Part shown: positions 37,800-51,900 of the stretch, in pieces
How the letters are laid out: every line of letters starts with the position of its first letter
How positions within the stretch are numbered: position 1 is the first letter of the stretch
NCBI GenBank assembly: GCA_008360975.2
Contig: CM039196.1
Coordinates: forward strand, 7,730,263 to 7,794,262
From: Lichenostomus cassidix
Taxonomy: Eukaryota > Chordata > Aves > Passeriformes > Meliphagidae
Direction of reading: 5' to 3'
Length of the DNA stretch: 64,000 bases
Notes under the pieces: model-generated
What the model saw: the letters and a program-made list of their open reading frames with translations, nothing else
Database searches by the model: none
Told to the model about the DNA's origin: nothing
Position numbers and translations under genes: made by a program

Positions 37800-38001
37800 G
37801 CTGAGGCGGGCCGGCCGTGAGGGGAGCGGCGGGACGGGAGCGCAGCGCAGCGGAGCGAGGTGACAAAGGCCCTGCCCGAACAGCCCCTTCGGTGCTGGGC
37901 TTCGCCGGGCGCGGTTTCCACGTGAAGGCGCTGCAGTCGGCAATGTCGGATTGCTCAGAGTTTGTTTGCACGCCAGAAAGTATTTGTCCTACAGGAATCA
38001 G
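37800..38001 (+). other. Possible plus-strand first exon of a divergent transcript
   Basis: On the plus strand the CpG island edge is followed by ATCAG and a donor-like GTAAAACC at 38002. A 62-codon open frame starts at 37817 but runs past that donor and is not recognised. A divergent non-coding RNA from the island is plausible; a coding gene is not supported. Confidence 0.2.
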
Positions 38002-39157
38002 GTAAAACCCTAGGAGGTGGCACTGGTCTGGTAAAACGTGAGTGCTGTAGAAAAATCATTAAGGAAAAAAAGGCCAGTTGGAGGCTGAAAGACAAGTAGG
38101 ATCGCTTGCAGCTCTTGATTCCAGAGACAGTGAGTTTGGGAAAAGCTCATTGCTTATAAAGAAAAAATACACAGGTTTTATGGTATAAAAGGACAACTTT
38201 CAACATTCGGGAACCAAAACACAACTCCCATGCAAGTAGTTTCCCAAGTATTCGAGGTCTGTTGGCAGTAATTGTGTTTTTCTGAACAAAGTCAATACAA
38301 GCCAGCCCCTGGTTTATTTTGGCTGTACCCTTCTATTTCCACAGAGAAGGAGTGTAGGGACACAAACTGCTGGAGCCTGTGACGAAATTGTCATTTGCAC
38401 TGTACCCCCGGGCAGGGCTCTGCTGTCATCCTACTAACACACACCGTCAATAACATGTTTGTCGCTTCCTTTCCTTGTCAGTCCTGACACCCTTTTTTTT
38501 TTTTCCTAATCTTTATCAAGTGGTTTGTTTTCTTTACCCAAGGGGCTTTGGTGCTTAGTGGAATACTAGAGAAAGAGAATCCATTACAATTCAGCTAGTG
38601 GCTATGATCAATAAACCCTGTGCTAGTTGGTTTTATTCTGCCTATCAATTTTTTAATATTCACATGTTTATGTAGTTTTTTGTCACGTCCTTTGTCTTTT
38701 TTAATGGCAAATTAACGACCAGTCTTGAATGGTACAAAAAAGCCATGCTTGCACATTAAAGAAGAAATATGCTTTGTCAAAACAGCAGGAAACAAAAATC
38801 TGTGATAGTATTTCCAGCAGGGCTTTTATTGCAATTTTCCAATCATGTCTCCAGCTCCAGTGCTGGAAGCTGTAGTCTTGTAAAAACAGGAGAAAGGTGA
38901 CAATCCTTTGGATTTACTCAGCTACACTTCAGAGCGCACCAAATCCAGCTTCCTAATCCAGTTCCCACAAGACGAATTAGATGAGGCATATGCTAAAGCC
39001 AAACAACATAATAATTGAAACAGAAAAAGAAGCGGGATTGTAGCATAGTTTGATAGAGAAATTGCATTAAATCTAATGTGGTGCATATTTAGCAATGAGC
39101 AGAAAGTCATGGTACAAATAGTGTTGATCTCTGCATTGCCCTCCCAACCCATGCAGG

Positions 39158-39225
39158 GAGGTGTCAGTCCAGCTAAGCCATGACTGACACCTCATGACTG
39201 ACTGGAACCAGAGAGGTGTCAGTCA
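39158..39225. repeat. Three alternately oriented copies of a 12-13 bp word
   Basis: GAGGTGTCAGTC at 39158-39169, its reverse complement within 39181-39193, and GAGGTGTCAGTCA again at 39213-39225. The middle copy can pair with either flank, giving two mutually exclusive hairpins with 12- and 13-bp stems. The word resembles a T-box half site (AGGTGT). No gene overlaps it. Confidence 0.85.
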
Positions 39226-39860
39226 CGACTTACATGCCCTGACATGTCCCTGGTTCACTGACACTGGTGACAAAGCTCCCACACACCCCACAGCCCCTGA
39301 CCCTCCAAGGCAAGGGTGTCACACATGCTCGAGCCTTCAGGGATCACGGCTGCACAGGCTCCTGATGCTGCTGCACCTCTCACGCTCTCTAAAGTCCTGG
39401 TGATGCTCTGATTCAGTGCAAACTCAAAGCAGCACAAACCTGGCACTCTTAGTGCTGCTGCGTCTGCTTTTGTATGGGTATGAACACAACATCAGGGTAT
39501 TCTCTTCTGTTTACTTCAAGAGACCTGCTGTGATCTCGGTTTAGATGTTAGGAACTGACCAGGTTACACAGAATTGGGAATTAAAGTTTACAGGACAAAA
39601 AAAATAACCAGCAGTCCAGTGTGAAATGTAGAAGTGACTCTCCTTTTTGGAGATGACAAGATGGACAAGGGGGAGAAAGAAGTGTCTGTCATTCAGCAAG
39701 GACAGCAAAGGATCCTGAAAGCTGAACAGTGTTTCCATTGTTTTAACACAAGCTCCGCTTCTCTACTGAAAGATCCAAATGACAAGGACACTGAGGGTTT
39801 CTTTCTCTTCACTGTTTGTTTCCCTAGTAACAAATACACAAGCTGCACTGTTAGATACCA

Positions 39861-39880
39861 TCCTTTTCTCTCTCTCTCTT

Positions 39881-39912
<32 letters not shown>
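39861..39912 (+). repeat. 52-base pure pyrimidine tract ending in T22
   Basis: There is no purine on the plus strand for 52 bases: a CT-rich section, then T runs, with T22 at 39891-39912. It may be a retroelement tail in reverse orientation or simple expansion; no element is recognisable next to it. Confidence 0.8.
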
Positions 39913-42900
39913 AAGATAGAGACATATCAAGGATTTATTCAGTGCTTTCAGTGGTAGCAGGTTAAGGTTGATTGTACAAGTGAACCTCTGATACAGCATG
40001 ATGTACTTCAGAGTACTGCATGTTGTCAGTGGAAGAGGCAGTGAAATAACTTAAAAAGCATGGAAGAAAAATGTTTGCATCTTGATGTCTGGATCATTCC
40101 TTCCTTTGCTTCTGCAGGATATGTTAAATCTCAAAAGTTTGGTGACTAACCAAATTTTAAAGTTGGTCTTAGAATTTCAAACTCTAGATTCTCTGTGTTA
40201 GCTGAAAGAAAATCACTGAAAGAAAGAAGAACTATTTTTAAAAAGCTAATTTAACTACTTTCCTATATGTTTGCCATAAATGCAAGCTTACTAATGAAGA
40301 CCAAAAATCTGATCTTGTTTTCTCAGTTACTCAGGTTTGTAACACTGTGTTCTCCAAAGTTCTCCAGGGAAAAGAAATATGCATCTTTTTCTTGGGATAT
40401 GGCAGCAACTGGTCTAAAGAGTATAATCTAGAAATAACTGACAAAATTCATATCAAACTTCTGATTCTATAACATGAGAACACAACGTTAGTATTAATTA
40501 TAAACCAGCTTGTTGCTAGGTCATAAATTATGCTGGTATTTGTCACAGTGTATGTCAGTTACTTGTCTGGAATTGCCTGTGTAGGGAAGTATTTCAGGTG
40601 AACAAATAAATTAGTATCTTTTCATTTGGGATGCTCTCTAAAATCTGTAGAAATAGGTTTTAAATTGTACCACTTATGCTGATATAAAACCTGCAAACCC
40701 GAAAAAGATGCAGTGAAGCTGCATCTTCAGTGGATCAGGAAATATCAAGCAATATGATCAGCTGTCCTGAAACACTTTGATGTCTCAAGCTACCCTCAAG
40801 TGGAGAATAGGCAGAGGAATTTGTTTGGGGGTTATGACTCAAACAAACCTGTATCATGATTGTTATGTGATGTAGACATCTGCTCATATACATATAAATG
40901 GATGTGATGTGGGAAAAAGGCAGAATCACCCAGAGCTCCAGATCCCTAATTCAGGAGAATAAATGTTCTCTCTATCAGAGAGCTGAAATATACACCACTG
41001 GAGAGTGATTTGTCATCGGCAAAATCTGCATTGCTCTGTTTATCCCCACCATCACTGTGAAAGATCTACTTTATCTCTTTTGAATAGCAAAACCAGATTT
41101 TAATTAAACTTTTTAATATTCAGACTGACAGATATACAGGTATCCTACCTAGAGCAGAGAAGTTCACCAGGGAATTAGCCAGCACACTACCCTTCAAGCC
41201 TCAGCATGCCCTAGAAGCTAGATTAAATTTTTTTGTTTCCCCAAATTTGTTTTTTTAATAATTTAATATTGACTTCCACCTGAAAATCTAGACCTTTCTT
41301 TACATGATAACAGTAAGAGTTGAGTTTTGTTGTATACTTCTTTTGGTCTTTAAACAAAAATATAAGGCCAAAAAAAGAATCATCATGCTATAAGCACAGT
41401 AATGAAAATGGTGACCTTAAGAACAAGTGACAGCCATATTTTTTGTTGTAAATTGGTTTTTGTGCTAACCGGGCTGTGGAGAGATAAAGTTTTGTCTTTT
41501 TGCCTCCAAAGCAGAGGCAACTGCAAGGATTGTGACCATGCTGGGTAAGTGAGGAAACCTGCAATTGGTCATGTCTGCTTCTCCTGATGGCTTTGGCTGT
41601 TGACTTTGCAGAATGTCTGTAAAGAGACTCAAGAGCAGAACAGACAATTGCTGTGTGTAAATACATGTGTGTATCTCTAAAACTTACAGCAGTGTTTTTC
41701 TAATGGGAGAATTTGTAACTGTTCTATTTTGTTTATATCTGGCACAATCAATTACAACCTCTAGAACTGCAGGATTCACGAATCAGGACCCTAAGGTGAG
41801 ATACAATAGAAATTAAGTCCTAAAAGTGGATAAAGTCTGAACACAAGTGTTTTGACTCATTCTAATATGCTTTAGACTGTTACAAAAGAAGATTCAGGAC
41901 CAAAAAGCAATGCTAAAAATCTACAATTAAAGGTCTTTCTATTTTAATTAAAACTGTAGATATAGGCAGTGATATGAGCTGTGCATTATATCTCTCAGTG
42001 CTAACTCTCAAATTCCAAATCTTACTGTCTATGGACAATCTAACTCAGGTGTCTGTTTATGGGAAATAAATATAAGCATTTTATGTATCAAATACAGATT
42101 CCTTCTGATAGTTAATGTTGTGAAAGCATACTAGAGGTGGAAAACAGGATGAAAGTGGTGGCCAATCTTTACATTTGTTTGTGACCTGTTTCAGAATTCA
42201 GTATTTGGATTTAATTTGTGATGATGAAAGTGCATTGGTATAGATGACTGAACTGGACAAAATCTGTCAGCAAACTAGAGCTCTACCCCATTAGTTCTGT
42301 AATTTCCACCTCATCTCTGAGAAAGAAATATTAGTTATTTTAAGCCATCTCAAGCTCCTTTGCAAGGGGTGATGTCTAGATCATTTCCAGAGACTGAAAA
42401 GACAGAACTGTTCTGAACTCCTGATAGTGGCTATGTGATTCTGAATGCAGAGAGGGCTGGAGTTGGTGCCTCCAGCACAAAACATTGAGATTGTAGACAA
42501 GGATCAGACGGCACTTAACCAGAAGACTAGAAATGGCATCATCAGTTTTCCAGCTATTCACTCCTTGTAGGTAAATTACACACTAGAGTGGAATATTTAG
42601 CATGCAAACAGGAGTGGCAACACAGTAAACCAGCACAACACGTAGAAACTAATTGCACTTGATGAGGACCATAGCGTTTAAATCACAAAATCAGATGCTA
42701 GCAGGGAGTGTCTGTATTTAGCAGTGAAGAAAGCAGAAGATGTGTTTCTCTGAGGCAAAAGGAAAAGGTAGTAGAATAAAGAGAACTATGTAAGCTTTTC
42801 AATGTATACGTACATATTAAAAAATCCACCTTAATGTAGGATTGTCATCTATTTCATGCAGCTATCAACTTCTTGGCTGATTGTTGGCCAGCTGTTGCTT

Positions 42901-45900
42901 ATCTGGGAAGTTAAACCTGTCTATTGTGAGCCACAGAAAAGCAGAGATTCATTTTGTGTTGATACATGTTTTGTAAAAACACATTCTGCATATGCTTGCC
43001 TATATATGCAAAACATTTGGCTAGAGGCAGGATTCAAACTTTTTTTATGTTTGGATTGTTCAGTTTCCTTTTTTTCCTTTCTTCTAGGAGTTGTGTTTCT
43101 CATCTTAAAACTTAGACTTATATTTCCATCTTCATTTTCTATCCTGCCCAGATTAGGGCATCCAGCACAAATATATTCTGTCATTTCACAGATAAATAGA
43201 GCCAGGGGATTACTGTAATCATGTGGTACAACTTACTGGGAGACAGAAGCCATGTGACTGGTGACATGACTTATTTAAACCAGAACAACCCTTAGGGAAA
43301 CATCCTAGAACATCCTGTCTCTACAAATTGTTAATTCCTTGTTCCAGTCATTAATTACTCTCATTGACACAGATATATCTATCTATAGATCTATATATCT
43401 TATTTTTCCCTTGAATGTTTAATTTTACCTTTCAGTTGCTTTTTCCTCCATCTCCATAAGATGGAGGAGATAACAGGACTCACTATAGACATAAGAGCAT
43501 CCTTCTAAGTAATCGCATTTTGAAAAGCACATTTTTCAATTTCTAAGTTATTTCTATATCTCTTCTCAGATTCTTTTCCAAGGTATCAAATGATTTCTTG
43601 AGCTGTGGATTCCAGCAGTGATTTTTGTTCCTGTCAAGCATGGGACTGTCCTTTTCCTATTTAGACAGTCAGATGATCATATCTATCTGTTCAATTAATT
43701 GCCAGTTCAACTGATTCTTCATTGGGATCCCCAAAGGCATTTCAGAATTGCTGTTCCCACTTCAAAAGCAGGAATGCCTGAGAATCTTATTATAAGGGGC
43801 AAGCAAAACCAAAGCTAGCTAATTGATGGTAAAATAATTTTCAGCTTGTTAGTGTTTTCTTGTGAATCAGGCTGGACACGTCAAATTGAAAGCTTGGCCA
43901 CATTCAGAAGGCATCTCTTATCGAGAATGACCAGTAGCTCACCTGGAGTTTCTCATAGAAGGTGAATTTCATTTAATTTTGGAGGCAAATTAAAAGTTTC
44001 CACAGCAAAGAAATGCTCTAGGAAAAATTAAATTGAAACAGATTTTGATTAAGATTGACTTCCTGTGGTAGCCAGCCCATTTTTTACAGTGCAAAATGCA
44101 ACAGGGCATTGAACTATTCTCTGGAATTATATGAAGACAGATATTAATAAAGAGCTGATTCTTTTTGCAATGTTGAGATAAACATACAAAGTAAATGGTG
44201 ATGTTGGCCATGGAAATTTTCTGGGAAGGACAAAAACAAAAGCTTTTATTGTACTTAATATGAGTTTAGTGTAACTTAGTGTAACTTTGAGTGAGAAGGA
44301 GACTGAAGAGAAGGACAGTTATAACAAGAAAAAAACAGATGTTCTGTGACTATCAGAGCACAAGGTTGTATACTGTAATTTGACACTTGACACTTAGTGT
44401 TTTTAGTAACTTACCTAAAAAGTGTCTACAAAGATTGCTGGAAGGAGAAAATACAAAGCAACCCCTGTCTTCCTGCCCTTCACACTGGGGTTTTTAAATT
44501 CACTGTGGCAACTGCTAAAGCTGCCTCTGCTAATTTATTACTTGTATTGATACACCTGATTCTGTAAGATTAACTCAAAGGCCTTATTTGCCACCCTGTA
44601 ATTTTTCCCTCCTCTTGATCTTTCGTTCTTTTTTTCCCTCAGGTCATTTAATTCCATAAACCCCTGGAGAATGCAACTGAGTCTAAAGACTAGTTTTATT
44701 TAGAGTCAAGGAAAAGCATCACTGATTTTTATTTTTTGTTATCAGATTACCTGTATGTTTCATTTATAGGTTGGAATGAGTTATATATGAATTCTGTACC
44801 CTAAATACTAGAAGTTTCTGATTTTTTTTTTCTCCAGTGGATTTTTATTTTCTCCAGGGCTATCTCAATTATTGAGAAGTGAACGATCCTATTAAAACTA
44901 CGGAAGGATTTAGAGATAAAAACAGCCTAACACTGTCCCACTGGAAAGAGGTGCCTGGTATTGTACTGGCTCCATCTTGTGGCTGAAAGGGCACTGATTC
45001 TTTATAACAGGTTGACCCTTCTTGCCATCATTCTTATGTAAATATTGATAAATAAGTGTGTGAACTTCCTTTGTAACTTTTGGGACAAGTGGCTTAAATG
45101 TTTCTGGTAATAGAGAAGTGGGGAGACCGGTTGAAGATAAGATCATCCTCCTGAACATCCTCCTGGTTGTTGGCAGAGGAGCCTCAGCCAGCCAGAGGGA
45201 GAACAAGCATCTACCAGCACTTTTTGACTCTAACCTGCACTAATGCTGCTGTTCATTATAAACTTGGTGCGGCCAGTAAAGCAATTTGCCATTTGCCTTC
45301 AAGAGGGGTCTTGAATTTCTACCAAAACATAAACACAGATCAGTTTTGTTTATTTTGGCAGCATTTTTTTTTTCTTTTCTAAAACAAATATCTTTTCAAG
45401 TGGTTGTCATTAAATAATGTGCTAGCATTTGAATGGAAGAAAAATCAGATACCTTTCAATTAACCTTTTCCTGCCATCCCTGAACTGTGTTCAGTAAGTG
45501 CCTCAATTTGACTGCTCAACCACCTCAACCATGAACTCAGCCTAGGAAAGGACAAAACACACAGCAGGAATTACAGAAGGCTGCCAACACCTCGGCTCAC
45601 TGACCACATGGCTCAGCTAGTGCCTGCTTCATATTCCAGTTATGTAGGCTCATATTTTGGTGCATAGCACAACTATCTGTTTTCTTCAGACTGCAAAAAA
45701 GTAAATAGTTCACTTTTAGCACCTTCAGTGTTGGCGGCAGGAAGGCAGTGAGCTGCCAGGGCATGCTGGATGTTCTGTTCTGTTGTGTATCAGCTTGTGT
45801 GTTACTGGATAGAGCTTCTAACAGGCACAGTTAGAAACAGCACTCTTCTCTAAAAATATTGCCACAGATGCAAGATTGCAGAGATCAAGAGAATACAAAT

Positions 45901-48900
45901 TATGTTTGCAGAAACTGGTAGAGGGTTGGTTACCAGGTACAAGGCAGGATAAGGCTGGATGCACCACTATTTTGGCAGTCTTAATACGAAAGGCATATCT
46001 TCTGATCCATACAATGTGGAAACAAAGTGCCTGTTTCCAAGGAGTCACAGGCCCCAGCAAAATACGCATGGCAAGAAGAGTCTCTCTTGCTATGCCATAC
46101 AGAGAATCCATGCTATCCAAGCATGACTGACAAAGCATCTTTACCTTGTAATGTAAGTGCCAAGCTGGAAGACATTCCATAGCTAGAATTCCATTTGATA
46201 TCCCCTGCAGACATGCTCAGAAATCTGAAAATAAATGCAGGTTTGCAAGACTGCCACAGTGAGTTGAAAGTATCGGTCTCACTCTCTCTGCTGTACATCA
46301 TACCCATTCCATAAAGCAAATTCACTCAGAGCTGCACTATAGTTTTATGTGAAGAATTCCCTGCTAAATTTTGTACCAAGAAAGAATTTTTGCATCAAGT
46401 GTGTCACTTGGTCAGGAGGCACTGTGCACACAGTATATATCTACTGTGCTCTGTACTGTGCCATACAGCTGCTGAACACTCACTCTGCTCTGCTCTGGTA
46501 CTGACATGTGTGTCAGAAAGCTTGCTGAGCCTGGCACAGGGGCTGGTGCAGCTTGTGGCCCAGGGAGGCAGCACAGCAGAGGAACAGGGTGGCCAGGCTG
46601 CTGCAACCACAGCATGATTAGTCTTTTAAATGGCTGGAACAAGGGTGGGAGGAAGCTATAAAAGACTCTCTTACATCTGCTCGAGACAGCAACATCCAGC
46701 ACTACACATAAAATTTACCAAGCGTGTGTCACAGAAAGTAATAACAATTACTTAAAATAAGACAGAGGTATTGCTGCTGCTTCATAGTCCACAGTGTGCC
46801 AGGATAGAAGGTTGTTGTCTGGTAACAGAGGGGTGAAATGCAAATATTGCAGTGCCATCTCAGCTGGTATCTAAGTTCTGGGGAGGCTGGCACTCAGGTG
46901 GATCTCACCTGCACCAGCTCGGGGTTACAGCCTTCAACATCCTTCTCTGCATCCACATATTCCAGAAAAGTAGCGCTGATGCTAACCCACTGTGCAAAGG
47001 AACTGTCACAGGTGCCTTTGTCCTTTGCTTTTCTGAAACCCATTTTTTATCCTAGGTTTTGCTTTTGTAGTCTCCTATCTTATCCTTAAGAAGACCTTGC
47101 TCAGCCAGAAATACCCACATTCCAGGGCCTTTCTGGGATATCTCAAACTTTTAGGTTCTAAAAAAAGTCACCTGGGACATCTGCATGGCTTGGTGGGCAC
47201 AGGACCAGCTGCTCTGGCAGGAGTACACAAGCACAAGTCAACATTACTCACATTTGATGAGAAAAGTGATACCTGCTCTTGTGTGAGCTAAAGAATTACA
47301 GAGCAGAGCAGACAGCATAACTGTCTGAGCAGGGTGCGAAGCAGGGCATGGAAACCCTCAGAACAGCTATTGGAACCAGCAAAATCCCCTGAGCATCAGT
47401 ATCCAGAAACTTCCTGCAAGACACTTCACTGCTGCTACAAACAAGATTCTGCAATCCCTTGGATATTGTTACAGGAGAGAAATAAGTGTCACATCTAAGC
47501 TGGGTGTATAAAACACAGCAACAATCTAGTAAAGTTAATTTTTCATGTTACAAGCTATACTGTTCCCTCAGTCCTCTATCTTGAATTGCCCTTCTGATAC
47601 TTCTGCCAGTATGTGTGGAGCACGTGGATGGGAAGGGAGATGAGAAGAACAGATTGTACAAAGTCTGACAATCATAACCAGCATAATCATAAGCATTAAT
47701 ACTCATATTAAGAAAGTTCCCAATGCCTCACCTTGCTTTTGTGCTTCACTCCCTAGCAGGGTAGTGTGCTTTTATCATAGGTGTTTGGAATTGCTTGGAC
47801 CCACACCAGAAATTAGGGGGAAAAAAGGAAGAATGATCAAATCAGTCCCATGCAACAAAATTTTCTTGAAATCCTCATTTCTACTGCTTTGACCAGTCAT
47901 ACTGTACACCCGCTGTGAGACTCAGACTGCTTTAAAAACAAACAGGCACAACAAAACAACCAACCAAACCCAAAACAAAAGAACCCCTGAATCTACCACA
48001 TAAAAAATAGAAGTTTTCACTTACAGTTTCAAAGGTATGTTTGTGTTGTAACCTGTCACTGTGTTAGCCTTTAACAAACACTAGTAGACTGATATGATAT
48101 TTTTCAATGCATAATATAGGTACTATTATTATAAATTCTGCTTTTTAGTGATCGCGGTTGACTGCCGTCAGCTGTTCATGGCAGCTTTTCCCCAGCAGAT
48201 GGCATGAGCACAGCCCCTCATCATCCCGACAGCTCTGCAGGAACCGGGCTGAGCAGGAGAGCTTTGCAGCTCTGAGCTACGGGCACCGCCTGCATCCAGT
48301 TTTGGGGCTGGTTTAAGAAAACCAACATGGCACTGGAAAAACCACCCAGTAGTGCTGTCGCAGCTGCTAATTGCCAAGCCCTGGAAGCTGACAGCCCGTG
48401 GTGTAGGCTCCAGCAGGGTATAGGAACTGTGCTCATAGGAAGAGAGCATGAGCTGGGTTTAAGTTCTCTATTTCCCTCAAGCTTTTCAGACATTAGCTAG
48501 CTCTTCACTGCTTGAGTAGGTGGTGCAAAGGGTATACACATGTATTTGTTATCGCTAAGTATGACATACAAAGAGTTTGTAATTGTTACTAGTTTACCTG
48601 GAGATTATTTTGTTCTAGGGCATGGAAGGCTTCACTCCCCCTGCCCCAAAATCCAGCACAGTTAGCAAGCAGTAGCAAGACAGATCACTGAAAGGCAATT
48701 ACACTTCTTTTCACAAGGAAAATTACTACATATTCGAGTGATTCATACACTCAAGTAAAACTAAAATATACACATGCAAAATTTCAATAATTGAACACAA
48801 ACATGTCATCATTAATCCATTCTCAGTGCAAGTGAATGCCAAGACAATTCCTGAATATCCTGAAATGAGCACCTTAAGAGCTGAAATGGACTCTCCTGGT

Positions 48901-51900
48901 TAATTAATTGCCACCTTTGTTTGATGAGGAGTGTGGCAATTTGCAGATAGAAATATTTATACAAGAAATGCCACAGGCTTCATTGTTGCTGCCCACTTGT
49001 CTACCCACCAAACCCACCTGGGTTATAATCACAATCATCACATAATCCCTGTTGCACACACAAATTTCATTCATTCAAGTGCATTGATTTGGAGATATTT
49101 TTGTTTTCTAGTCCCTCCTCCCCCCACCCAAGAGATTTAATTCAATAGCTATCATGGACCTGGCATTTTATTCTGAAAATGATTGTATTTGTATTTATTC
49201 TTTGAGCTACGTGTTCAGTTTAATATGCTTGTTGAAAATAAACTCTATTGCCCCTTGTGGTAAGAGGCCACAACTTCCTGCTTGGAGAAACTGATCCATG
49301 TTAAGTGAAACTGTTTCCAGAAAAATGTTTCCATGTGGTATTTGCCTCTTAATTCGCTCAAATACCTTTGAAACACCGTATGTAACAATTGCAGGGAAGG
49401 AGGTTTAAAGGGAAGAAATCTCTGAAGAATTACAGGAGCCGTTGAAAGTTGGGAAACAGAAATATTGTCATCCCCAGGAAGTGAGTTTTTCCCTGCATAC
49501 ACAAAAGACAGCTGACTGGAGCCTCAGGTAGCGGGGAATTACAAGCTGCTTCTCTCTTCAGCAATGCAGAAAATTCAGCCATTAGGATATTTCCTAAAAG
49601 CATTCCATATTCACCCCCCAAAGAAAAGGCACTAAACACCTTAAATTTTATCTACTGCTGCACTGCCCAATGACAGGCCTTCCATGACACATGGACACAT
49701 CCATTCACGAGGGCAAGTTGTTCTGAAGAGCTTCACACCTGGCTGCTCATTTCATCTGCTCAGGACTGATTTCTAGGAGAGAGAGCAAGCACTGCTCCTG
49801 AGCACACTCCCCAGCTCCCGGCATTCTTGCTGTCCCTCTGCTCCGGAGCAGCCACACAGCCTCTGCTGCTCCCCTGCCTGCCTCGGCACTCGCAGAGAGT
49901 GCAGCAGAGCAGCCAATCTGGATTTTTAACTAAAACACAGCACTCTGTGTTCTCTGCACAGGTCAGACCTCTCCCACTCTTTTCCTCCCCTCTCTCACTT
50001 GGATAGGAAACACACCAACAGGCTCCAAGGACACAACGCCCCAGCAACAGCTTCCTCATCAGCTTCCAGCTGTAAATAATCCTGTGTTCTGTACATGCTA
50101 TACAAATAGTTATAGGTATTTACATAAAACTGTATTATTGCTCCACTGACAATCAGTTTGACAGAATGGTTGATCTGCTGTCAGCTGGCAAACGATGTGA
50201 CAAAGTTCCTGCCTAGAAATAATTGCTGTCAGTGCTAGAGTTGCCGGGAACTTGTTAATAGGACCAGATTGCTGTGGAGGCTGGTCAGCAAAAGGCTCCT
50301 GGTACAAGGCACAGGCACAGCTTTACAATCCCAAAGTGATCCTCCAGGGAAGCACAGTGAGGATTGACAGCTAAGGCAGTGTCATACATGTACAGAGCAG
50401 CACCACAAATAACTTGACCATGTGTTTACAGTAATTTTATTTACAAGTTACCACATGACACCTGTAGTACTACAGTTTTTATAACACCATTAGCAGTAAA
50501 ATAAGTGACATCTAAGAAGAGTAGGAGGCAGCAGAGAAAAATGTGCACAGAGAATGCAGAAAAGCTAATTAGCTACAACTGAAAGTAGGTATTTTTCTAC
50601 AGACTTAGAAAGCGAGAAGGAATATAAGTTGAGAAGAGCAAGCTCTTCAGCCCCGTTACTTCTATAGCATAAAATTGTTTGTACAGTGACAATTTAGTAT
50701 AATGAGTAATACACTAGCAGTCAAATATAAGTGATAAGGAGAGGACTGTCTTAATATCTTGCCCTTTTGAGCACCCAGAAATGAAATCCAAAGCTTCCCT
50801 TTGAAGACAGTTACCAGGGTTGGTTTTCTTGCAGAGCCAGTAGAGCAGAATTGCTATTGGGGGTAGGAGGGAACAGAACTCATGACTAGAGAGTTGCATA
50901 TTGCCTGTGAGGTCTTATCTGGTCTTGAGTTAAGCAGTTGGTGAGCAAAACCAGTTGCAGCATTCCACAAGTCTTTTTACAGTGCTGTGCTCTAAGGCTG
51001 AACACAGCTTCACAGAATCCCAAAATCAAGCAGAGAAAAAAGCCCTTCTGCTCTCTTATAATCCTTGGCTCTAATGATGCTGGTGTTGGGCCTGAGCCTT
51101 TCTCAAGAGGAACAATGTGGAGGAGCAAATCTGGAGAAACACTCTAGACCTAGATGTATTCTGGTGATAAGACTCAGAAGAAAATAAGCTTAATGCCGCA
51201 TCAGGTGCTACCCTTTTCTGCTCCAATGTACAGCAGCAGCTTCCAGAAAGCAAAGAAGTGTTATTCAGGACCTGGTTTCCCCCCCAGACTTCTTTAATAG
51301 CCTGGAGTGACTGTCAGTGCACACAATGCATGCTAGTGGCTGCAAAGACAATGAAAATACATGCTGGACAGTAATAATTATTTCCACTACTAACTACACA
51401 CAGGATATATTGCTTTTGGTACAATGCCATTTATTGTCACAAGAAGAAAACCAGTGATTAAGTTGAGCACATGAATTATGCAGACTTTGGCCATGCTGGA
51501 ACAACAGCGTATTTTACTTACAGAAATGTCACCAAGTCAGCTGTAAAAACAGCTTAACACAGTTCTTCCAAAATACCAAGCATATCCTCAAACCCTAGTT
51601 TATATTAAGTTTAGCTACAACAGAATGATTAAGAAATGGTTTTGTTTTCAATCCCCACTTTTGTCTGGAGTGCTCTGCTTATACTGCATGAAGGCAAACA
51701 CAGGATCAAAGCACAGAGCTACAGCAACAGCAACAACTCCCACTGAAGTATTTCTGAGTGTGTAAACAAGCCTGCAAGTTTGTGTCCCCTCCACACCTGT
51801 GGCAAACCTACTCAGAAAGCCTTCAAATGTATGTATGTGTATAAAAACTAACAAAAAGTTTTTTAACAACACAGAACGCATTAAAAAGTCTGAAGTTTCA

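Larger units (their letters stand above)
35790..37960. promoter_or_regulatory. YPEL1: CpG island, presumed YPEL1 promoter region
   Basis: GC content and CpG frequency rise sharply at about 35.8 kb and fall at about 37.96 kb. Within it are a full CRE (36019-36026), CCAAT boxes (36036-36040 and 37430-37434), GC boxes (around 37574 and 37663), an E2F consensus (37769-37776) and a CACGTG E-box (37919-37924). Minus-strand donors are at 37011, about 36755, about 36711 and about 35866, so the first exon is not settled. Large open frames here on both strands are a composition effect. The island sits at the 5' end of YPEL1 and could also fire on the plus strand. Confidence 0.8.

Noticed and set aside
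37074..37943. 289-codon minus-strand open frame and many overlapping frames in the CpG island
   Set aside because: All are Arg/Pro/Ala/Gly-rich in every frame, the signature of CpG-island composition rather than a gene.
44910..45206. 98-codon minus-strand open frame with a fluent-looking sequence
   Set aside because: No family recognised, no splice context, and it lies in AT-rich intergenic DNA. Not strong enough to list as a gene.
45818..46180. 120-codon minus-strand open frame
   Set aside because: No recognisable domain and no neighbouring exon; probably chance or very old decayed repeat.
47940..47990. CAAAC/AACAAA-rich stretch as a possible repeat array
   Set aside because: Irregular low-complexity sequence without a fixed unit; not a CRISPR or satellite array.
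51648..51881. 77-codon minus-strand frame with a hydrophobic middle
   Set aside because: Could imitate a membrane segment, but there is no known similarity and no supporting exon structure.
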